Source: Platynereis dumerilii
Taxonomy: Eukaryota > Annelida > Polychaeta > Phyllodocida > Nereididae
Assembly: GCA_026936325.1 (NCBI GenBank)
Contig: JAPTHN010000012.1
Coordinates: 35,660,537 to 35,724,536 of the forward strand
Direction: 5' to 3'
Length of the DNA: 64,000 nt
Shown: positions 57,052-64,000 of the stretch, piece by piece
Layout: each line of letters begins with the position of its first letter
Numbering within the stretch: position 1 is the first letter of the stretch
The notes under the pieces: model-generated
Told to the model about the DNA's origin: nothing
Database searches by the model: none
What the model saw: only the letters and a program-made list of their open reading frames with translations
Made by a program: the position numbers and the translations under genes

Positions 57052-58859
57052 TATATAATATAGTCACTCCCTAACAAGAAATTTTGCTTCCATGATAGTC
57101 CAACCACTTCACGGCCAGGTACGGAGTTGGTCTGACAGTTTGAAAATGGATTGGAAATAGGGTTCATGCTTTCCATCTTCATGGATTATATATATATACC
57201 ATAAAAGCAGAAAACTGCCTGACATAATGAATAGGAAATTGGGTCGAGATTGTTAATCTACCTGATTCTCTGCACAATTGAGAGACGTGAAAGGGTCAGT
57301 CCTCCGCCAAACACAATGTCCTGATGAAATCTCCGACGCACAGCTGAGCCCTTTAGTATATAGTGCAGCTCGTCACTTGGAAAAATGCCTTTTTCTTGAA
57401 CCACAGGCATTACAATCATATAGTAAACTGCGCCAGAGCCTTTTCTGTCGCTCTTGCGTTGGAGTACATGAACATCTGAGATAACTGGTCTTGTCCATTT
57501 TGTGGTTCCACACTTAAACTACCAACCGTCAGTGTAATTTTAGCCACATATTGCTGAATTATCGCAATGTCACAGTATCATCCCATGACCACTGTGAGGT
57601 TGCATAAAAAATTACTGAAAAACTTTTCATTTTTGTTACTACTTACTGTTGTAAAAATCAGTTAAATATTTAGTTTTTTCCAATGCAAAAACTTTAGAAG
57701 TTGAGTTCTGTAGAAAACTTGTAATTCCAGTCTCAGAGTTGACCGTCTCAAAGGACTCTTGCAACCTCTGTCAGGAAAGATCAGCACAACTGGAACGTAC
57801 GTGACACAGAAAGGCAACAGGTCGCCAAGGAAGACAATAGAAGATTTTACATAAAAACAAAGTACATTATTGATGGGCTCCCTTCTTTACTTTGTACTGT
57901 TGATACAGTGACATGTAAATCCTTGCGTAAAGTGACTTTTAACTCATTCCTGAATTTAGTGTTCTATTTATATGATTGTGTAACCTTCTTCTGGTTTATT
58001 CATGTATGGCACGTTCATAAAAACAAACTTTTCTCTCGCAAACACAAAACTAGTATTTCTATCAATTCTTAGAATGACAAAATACGAAAACTCCTACTGT
58101 CACTATGTTTTCTTCACTTCCTGATGATACTTAAACATAAAGGGCCAGTCACTAGCTGTGACTGAAACTTTTGTCTAAATCACACATAACTCAGTGTCCT
58201 GCTGTCTGACCGATGCTTGTTTGCCTGGCTGTCTTTGACCTCCTGTCATTCCAGTCTAACCTTCCTTGTCACATGGGTCCACTTATGCTGATAATCCCTG
58301 ACAGAGGTCATTGACCTGTTGTGCTTGTCAACCGTCAAGGGGACTGGATAAAAAGAGTTGAGTGACAATAGAGGTCCTTGCAGAACAACAGATTTGAGCT
58401 GTATGTAGGCACATGTATCCATTAATGAGGGTGACCATGGGCGTCATTTTGCAGGGGACAGGAGGGACAAGTCCCCCCCCCCACATATTTAACCCCGGGG
58501 GACATAATATGAAATATTCCCCCACTTTTTGGAGAAAGCAAAATGTCCTGTGGTAATGGCCCTTGGGGTAATTTTGGTAGGGAGCACTTCTGAGAGACAT
58601 GTAATGCACCTTTCTGCTTGAGCAAGTCACCATGCCATAAAAAAGTTGGAATTCTTGAATGTAAAATATCCTGACTGACCAACGATTGACCGTTTATTCG
58701 CGGATCCGATGGTCAATTCTGATCACGTCACCGGATATCAAAAAATCACTCCCAAATACAGTTTTTCTTCTTGCAAGGTGTACTATTGCAGTGATTGCTG
58801 TATTGCCACATCTATTGTCTCCAAGACTCAAACACAGTGTAATTGTAGTCCTTGCAGTT
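54581..58859 (+). repeat. array unit 8, clean copy
   Basis: 4279 bp. It shares the T-run near 55531 with unit 7 but the shortened TCAGCCCTTATCCTGTAGAG block (near 56630) with unit 6. This mosaic sharing suggests unequal exchange or gene conversion among units 6-8 instead of a simple one-step duplication. Confidence 0.9.
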
Positions 58860-61800
58860 GACCTACCCCAGAGGTCTATCGCTCAGTGACCTCTGTCAGG
58901 GATTATCAGCATAAGTGGACCCAAGTGACAAGGAAGGTCGGACTGGAATGGCAGGGGGTCAAGCAGAGCAGGGCAGACAAGCATTGGTCAGGCAAGAGTT
59001 CATAGGCCAGTGATTGTGTAACAAGAAACAATGGTAGGAGTTTGTGGCCGTGTGGTTTTGTCACATAAACAACAGTTTTAATCACAGAGCAAGTATGCAT
59101 TTATGGTAATGAAATGATTAAGGTGTGGATCCAAGTTATGTTGGGGGTAAAGCTGTATATGACTGAAAATTTACTAAAATATAGGAATATCACGTTTAAA
59201 AAAAAAGGCGATATAGAGGGTCAGGGGTGGAGGTTTAAATCCCTTAAATCCCCTCCAGATCTGCTATCGTGATTAGCTGAAATAGAAATAGTCATCCTTG
59301 ACCCGAACTTGAGTGTCACATCCTTGGCATCGTCCGCCTTGCCTCGTCTCGAGCATCTTTTGGCCAGTGTTGGAGTTGAAGGACTGGCCTTGTCCTCAAA
59401 GCCTTCCTTGAGGCCACATTTTGATGGCCTCTGAGGCTCATGCCTCGATCAAAATCTCTGCCTCGGAAGAACCGGCCTCATCTACATCGCCAATGGACAC
59501 CGATATGGAGGCTGAGTGGAAAATATATCCATAGCCTGTCTCCAAACTGTCTGGTGCTAGATACAGAGACAAGCTGCATTTATAAATTTTTAACATGTTA
59601 CTCAGAAGTTTCATTATCATAAGGTATAGCACTATAGCTATCATTTAAGTGGCTCAATATTTCATAATTGGCAGGGCATACGAAATTTGTATGAGAACAT
59701 TTATATTGACACTGAAAGGTCCCTCAAGTGTATTATAGATTCTCGTGAGCCAAGGAGATGTACTGAGCCCACATTTACTTTCCAACTAATTCAGGTCACG
59801 TAAGGGTTTGTTTAGGTCTTGCAAGAAACTTTTAAAATCTTCCGTTTCCCAAGATTTGAAAAGTAAGAACATGCAATGCAGCAATGGTTCACTTTGAGGT
59901 TTAAACATGGATTTGAAGTTTGAAAAAGAAGAATTTGGTCCCTTTACACTGTAAATTTAAGCAGTGATTTTGAGCAACTTGCTGCAGATGTTACACGGTA
60001 CCAATCTGTAAAGTATTATGATTGCTGTAAAAAATTAATTTACTGTCAGATGGTGGAATTTGTGCATTTTTGAGTGCAAATTTTATGCTGTTAAAATTAC
60101 AGCTAAATGTTGGAAGACACACTTATGGAATGTTACCTCAAAGATACACTTCATTAAAACCATGAATTACTTGTCTTTAACATGTTGTAAAGGTGTGAAC
60201 AACAAACAGACAGACAGACAGTGTAGATCTAACAGAAACAGTGTTTTGCTCTGTATTTACAAGCATATAATTGGCACCAAAAAGCACTTGAATACAGCCA
60301 CTGTTTTTTTTAAAATATATTTTCTGTGGAGGTCTAGAGTGCAGAGAGACTTCACAATTGAGATTCCATTAAAAACCCACCGATGCAATGTGGTGTAAGG
60401 GAGTTATAATAAAATTTTCCATCCTTCAAATATTACTTTTCTGAACTAAAATCATTTTTACATGGGCGATCTAGCCATAGATTGAGAAATCTAGTGGCCA
60501 TTCTGCAGCTATTGCTGGTGTCTTTCAAGGGTCAGTATGTTGGCTGACATTGACAGATTGCCCAGATTGTGTCCCTGAAGCAGTTTGCTCACCGCCCTTG
60601 ATTGACAATTTGCTTGGCCAATCGCTGCCATTGCCACCTGGTGAGCTTACATACAAGTGTAGTATACACTGGTTCATATCGCCAGCAATGAGGTTCTCAA
60701 AACACCAACATAATCCCTATAATATAATGGCCTACTCTTGATCATAAATAATTATGCAACACAACTGCATTTTACTAATGAGAAACTGACAACTTTGCAA
60801 CAAAATCTGCTGGGGCAAATTAATTTTCGATAAACATAGCATTTTTGTTTTCATCAATTTTTAATTCAACAAGTGATTTCTGTAAAGAAAATGGAGTCTA
60901 AATCAGCCCTCTTTATCCTGTAGAGCAACAGATTTGAGTCGTACAATGACAAAGAAATAAATAAGATCTCACAAAAGTTACATATGTTGTCAAATCAACT
61001 TATGCCTACATCCATTTGTCTATTCAACCAGTGATTTCTTGCTCCAAAAATCAATGACCTCTTCATGTTTAATTTATTGCCTTCGTTTCCTCCTGACTCA
61101 AATTGAACTCTTGCATGGGGTCCTTTTCCGGGATGATTGATTGATGACAGAAGCAGTCCCAGCGGCCAAAATATCCCAATATTATTCTTATCAAAGAGGT
61201 CAGTGAACTACAAATAAAAGTCTACAACCAGTTACAAAATTCTAAATCAGTTTTGACACTTTTGAGAACAGCTACTGATACTGCAGCGTTCTGAGCCACA
61301 CACTAAGACCCCTTCATAGCTGTATGGGAGTGGTCTGACAGATTGACAATGGAGAGGAAATAGGGTTCATGCTTTCCATCTTCATGGATTATATATGTAT
61401 ATACTATAAAAGCAGAAAACTGCCTGACAGAATGAATAGGAAATTGGGTCGAGATTGTTAATCTACCTGATTCTTTGCACAATAGAGAGACCTGAAAGGG
61501 TCAGTCCCCTGCCAAACACAATGTCCTGATGAAATCTCCAGCACACATAATGCAGCTCATCACTTGGAAAAGTGCCTTTTTCTTGAACCACAGGCATTAT
61601 AATCATATAGTAAACTGCGCCAGAGCCTTTTCTGTTGCTCTTGCGTTGGAGTACATGAATAATCAACATAACTGGTCTTTTCCATTTTGTGGTTCCACAT
61701 TTAAACTACCAACCATCAGTGCAATTTGAGCGACATATTGCTGCATTATCGCAATGTTACAGAATTATCCCACGTATATACTGTGGGGGTGCATAAAAAA

Positions 61801-62700
61801 AATACTAAAAAAGTTTTCTTTTCTGTTACTGCTTACTGTTTTATAAATAAGATAAATGCTTAGTTTTTTCCAATACAAAAACTTCAGAAGTTCAGTTCTG
61901 TGGAAAACTTGTAATTCCAGTCTCAGAGTTGACTGTCTCAAAGGACTTGCAACCTCCATCTCAAAGGAATTGTAACCTCCGTCTCAAAAGACTTGCAACC
62001 TCTCCAACTCAAAAGACTTGCAACCTCTGTCTCAAAGGACTTGCAACCTCCGTCTCCAAGGACTTGCAACCTCCGTCTCAAAGAACTTGCAACCTCCATC
62101 TCAAAGTACTTGCAACCTCCGTCTCAAAGGACTTGCAACCTCCGTCTCAAGGAACTTGCAAACTCCGTCTCAAAGGACTTGCAACCTCCGTCTTAAAGGA
62201 CTTGCAACCTCCCTCTCAAAGGAGTCGCAACCTCCGTCTCAAAGGACTTGCAACCTCAATCTCAAAGGACTTGCAACAACCGTCTCAAAGGACTTGCAAC
62301 CTCTCCATCTCAAAGGACGTGCAACCTCCATCTCAAAGGACTTGCAACCTCCATCTCAAAGGACTTGCAACCTCCATTTCAAAGGAATTGCAACCTCTGT
62401 CTCAAAGGACTTGCAACCTTCGTCTCAAAGACTTGCAACCTCTGCCAGGAACGATCAGCGCAACTGCAACTAAGTGACATGGAAAAGCAACAAGCCGCCA
62501 AGGAAGAAAATAAGACTTATGGGAAATGACAGAGAAGGCTGGAAGACAATACAGTGACAGTGACAGAAGTTGCCTCTTGTGAAGGGAGAAAATACCAATG
62601 AATACCAACCACAATAATTATTTATCTTAGTCTTTAGTGTGTCGCTTAACAACCACTACAATTATGTAATACTAGAATACCCGCTGGAAATAGATGTGTG
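58860..62700 (+). repeat. array unit 9, partial, right edge
   Basis: It follows the standard order to the CGCCAAGGAAGA block (about 62495) and ends near 62680, missing the terminal inverted-repeat portion. It lacks the ATCGT-tailed LINE end, has a rearranged stretch at about 61200-61310, and its single CAAAGGACTTGCAACCTC phrase has expanded into the minisatellite listed next. As an edge unit it has diverged more, as expected when an end copy escapes homogenisation. Confidence 0.8.
61935..62440 (+). repeat. 23-bp minisatellite, ~22 units, open in all + frames
   Basis: The unit is CGTCTCAAAGGACTTGCAAC plus CTC, with CCATCTC and TCTGTCTC variants and a few length changes. Other array units have one copy at this place (for example near 14131, 22000, 39860, 44690, 49170). 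Because 23 is not a multiple of three and the motif has no forward stop, all three forward frames are open: about 182 codons from 61929, 151 from 62018 and 93 from 62248. Each would encode the same cyclic repeat with CNL, LKGLATS and SKDLQPPSQ phrases. No promoter or conserved start is seen, so I treat it as a repeat. Confidence 0.9.
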
Positions 62701-64000
62701 ACTTATGAAGAGTTTGGTGTACGCATTTAATATGTACATGGCATGGCCATGAAATGTGCACAGGACTTAACAATTTTGTAGGAGTTATTGTGCTACCACA
62801 ACTGTGATTGTTATTTCATATTCAATGTATGAAAGGCAGTAGTAATTTAACGTTTTATAAGGATGAGGAACTATTCCATAAAAATGATAAGCACAGCTAG
62901 AGAACATTACTGAAGGAAATTGAATTTGTAAGGGACTTTTGAATTTGTTGTGCTTTGTGAAATATGAAAGTGAATCATTGATAAGAAGCTGGACCCACTT
63001 GACAGTATTCCGTGCTGCGGACTGTTGATGTTGAGAGCATGACTGACTGTAGGCCTACATATTTGTGAGTCCTCTCTTGGGCTCAATTCACTGCGCGAAT
63101 ATGAGCTTCAGTTGTATGTTGTAAGGGGGCGGGGATTTTCAATGTTAATTGGTGGGACAGACTAATGAGCTGTTTTTGTCTGTCTATCTATCTATCTCAG
63201 TCGATCTATCTGTCTATGTATCTATCTATAGGCCTGTATATATCCATAAATTATCTAGCAATCTATGTATCTATCTATCCATGGGCCCTTGCATTGTAAA
63301 TTTCCAAAGATCCATTATTGCACAGATTTTTGAGTCCTCTCTTGGGCTCAATTCGCTGTGCGAATGTGTGACGGTGGCTTCAGTTGTATGTTGTAAGGGG
63401 GGGATTTTCAATGTTAATTGGTGGGACAGACTAATTAGCTGTCTATATGTCTGTCTATCTATGCTTATGATAATGAATTCATTTCGACATTTGCGGGGAA
63501 AAGCATTTGGCTATCAAAAGTGCATTGTATTTAAACGTCTATTTTGATTTTTGTTAATGTTTTAATTGAATTGTTTATTTCTATGAATTCATTAATTTTT
63601 CTCTGTAAAGGTACACATACTGTACCTCAAGCATTTTTATGGCATTATCTTCGTAATGAAGTATGTGTAATAAGGCAAAGAGGCCTATCTATCAATTTAT
63701 CCATCTATCTATCGATTTACCCGTCAATCTATCTATCAATCTGTCCATATATCTATCTGCCTATCTATCCATCTATGTACGGGAAATGTCAATAAAGAAT
63801 ATATCCTGGCTTACACAGTAAATGCATGAAGATAAATTAGTTGAGTGATTGTGACGCTGACAATATTTAGAATAACATCATAGTGAAATTGGTTTAAATA
63901 ATCTGGAGACACTAAACATTATAATGATTAAGGGTTCCAAAAAACGGCGATGTGCTTGTTTAAGATTTGTTTATTGTGCTTACAGCTCATTTGACAGGTA
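62701..64000. other. right flank, repeat relic and CTAT microsatellites
   Basis: 62715-63110 is a diverged relative of 38503-39318. A segment with GAGTCCTCTCTTGGGCTCAA and CAATGTTAATTGGTGGGACA occurs at about 63068-63168 and again at about 63331-63431, a tandem duplication with a period near 265 bp. CTAT and related tetranucleotide runs lie at about 63180-63290, 63446-63465 and 63685-63775, and produce long spurious frames rich in Ile, Tyr and Ser. No gene recognised to the window end. Confidence 0.6.

Larger units (their letters stand above)
6431..62700 (+). repeat. macrosatellite array, ~4.3-kb direct units
   Basis: The same ordered series of landmarks recurs through this region in one orientation: GACCAACCCCAGAGGTCT, then ATCAGCATAAGTGGACCC, then TGATGGCCTC with GGCCTCGG, CACCTGGTGAGCTTACATAC, CCTTTTCCGGG, ATGTCCTGATGAAATCTCC, and CGCCAAGGAAGACAATA. 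Clean units measure 4275-4300 bp; others differ through insertions and deletions described separately. No gene is evident in the unit. The longest shared frames are about 60-100 codons and vary between copies. The left edge is near 6431 and the right edge near 62700, where the similarity stops. Functional role unknown; it could be heterochromatin, but that is inference. Confidence 0.9.

Noticed and set aside
61929-62477. A 182-codon host gene
   Set aside because: It is the minisatellite read through; equal openness of all three forward frames shows a repeat artefact, with no start context or homologue.
63149-63795. Membrane-like protein frames rich in Ile/Tyr/Ser
   Set aside because: They are translations of CTAT microsatellites.

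Overview
The window is non-coding, repeat-dominated animal nuclear DNA, not bacterial. The evidence is the LINE reverse transcriptases, a Penelope-like element with a GIY-YIG nuclease, Tc1/mariner remnants, tRNA-like SINE heads, TTAGGG-type telomeric hexamers inside the sequence, (TA)n and tetranucleotide microsatellites, and one vertebrate-style splice donor beside a CpG-rich promoter-like patch. The mixture suits an invertebrate metazoan (a marine deuterostome or lophotrochozoan would fit). The species cannot be named from the sequence. I see no complete host gene.

Layout. 1-6430 is flank: mostly unrecognised DNA, a 5'-truncated LINE (3531-5218) and a SINE-like tRNA head (about 6097). About 6431-62700 is a degenerate macrosatellite of direct units with a basal length near 4.3 kb. 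Using one marker, unit starts lie at 6808, 7933, 15447, 23568, 40552, 46006, 50281, 54581 and 58860. Units 6-8 (46006-58859) are clean, 4275-4300 bp long and very alike. Older units are swollen by other mobile elements, and because sibling units preserve the empty site, many insertion edges and target duplications can be read to the base. Most units also contain an internal inverted repeat with arms of about 135 bp and a loop of about 500 bp.

The most striking object is a 10,754-bp insertion (23595-34348) in unit 4. It has a perfect 26-bp terminal inverted repeat, a 6-bp target duplication ACTCAA, and a roughly 10-bp AACTCCCGCT minisatellite at each end. The right minisatellite is itself a complete small element with its own degenerate left end, so the whole reads like a eukaryotic composite transposon: two short elements that carried 9.4 kb of genome between them. 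The cargo holds AT-rich DNA, a foldback, a SINE head, a tandem set of Penelope-like GIY-YIG fragments alternating with telomere-like CCCTAA tracts, a Harbinger-like MITE and a palindromic Tc1 remnant.

Other highlights are a near full-length LINE with an open 1026-codon endonuclease plus reverse transcriptase frame (34840-38461), a 2-kb element (8751-10807) that appears to carry a promoter and first exon, and a 23-bp minisatellite (61935-62440) that is open in all three forward frames. 62700-64000 is the right flank: a diverged copy of the 38.5-39.3 kb repeat plus CTAT microsatellites.
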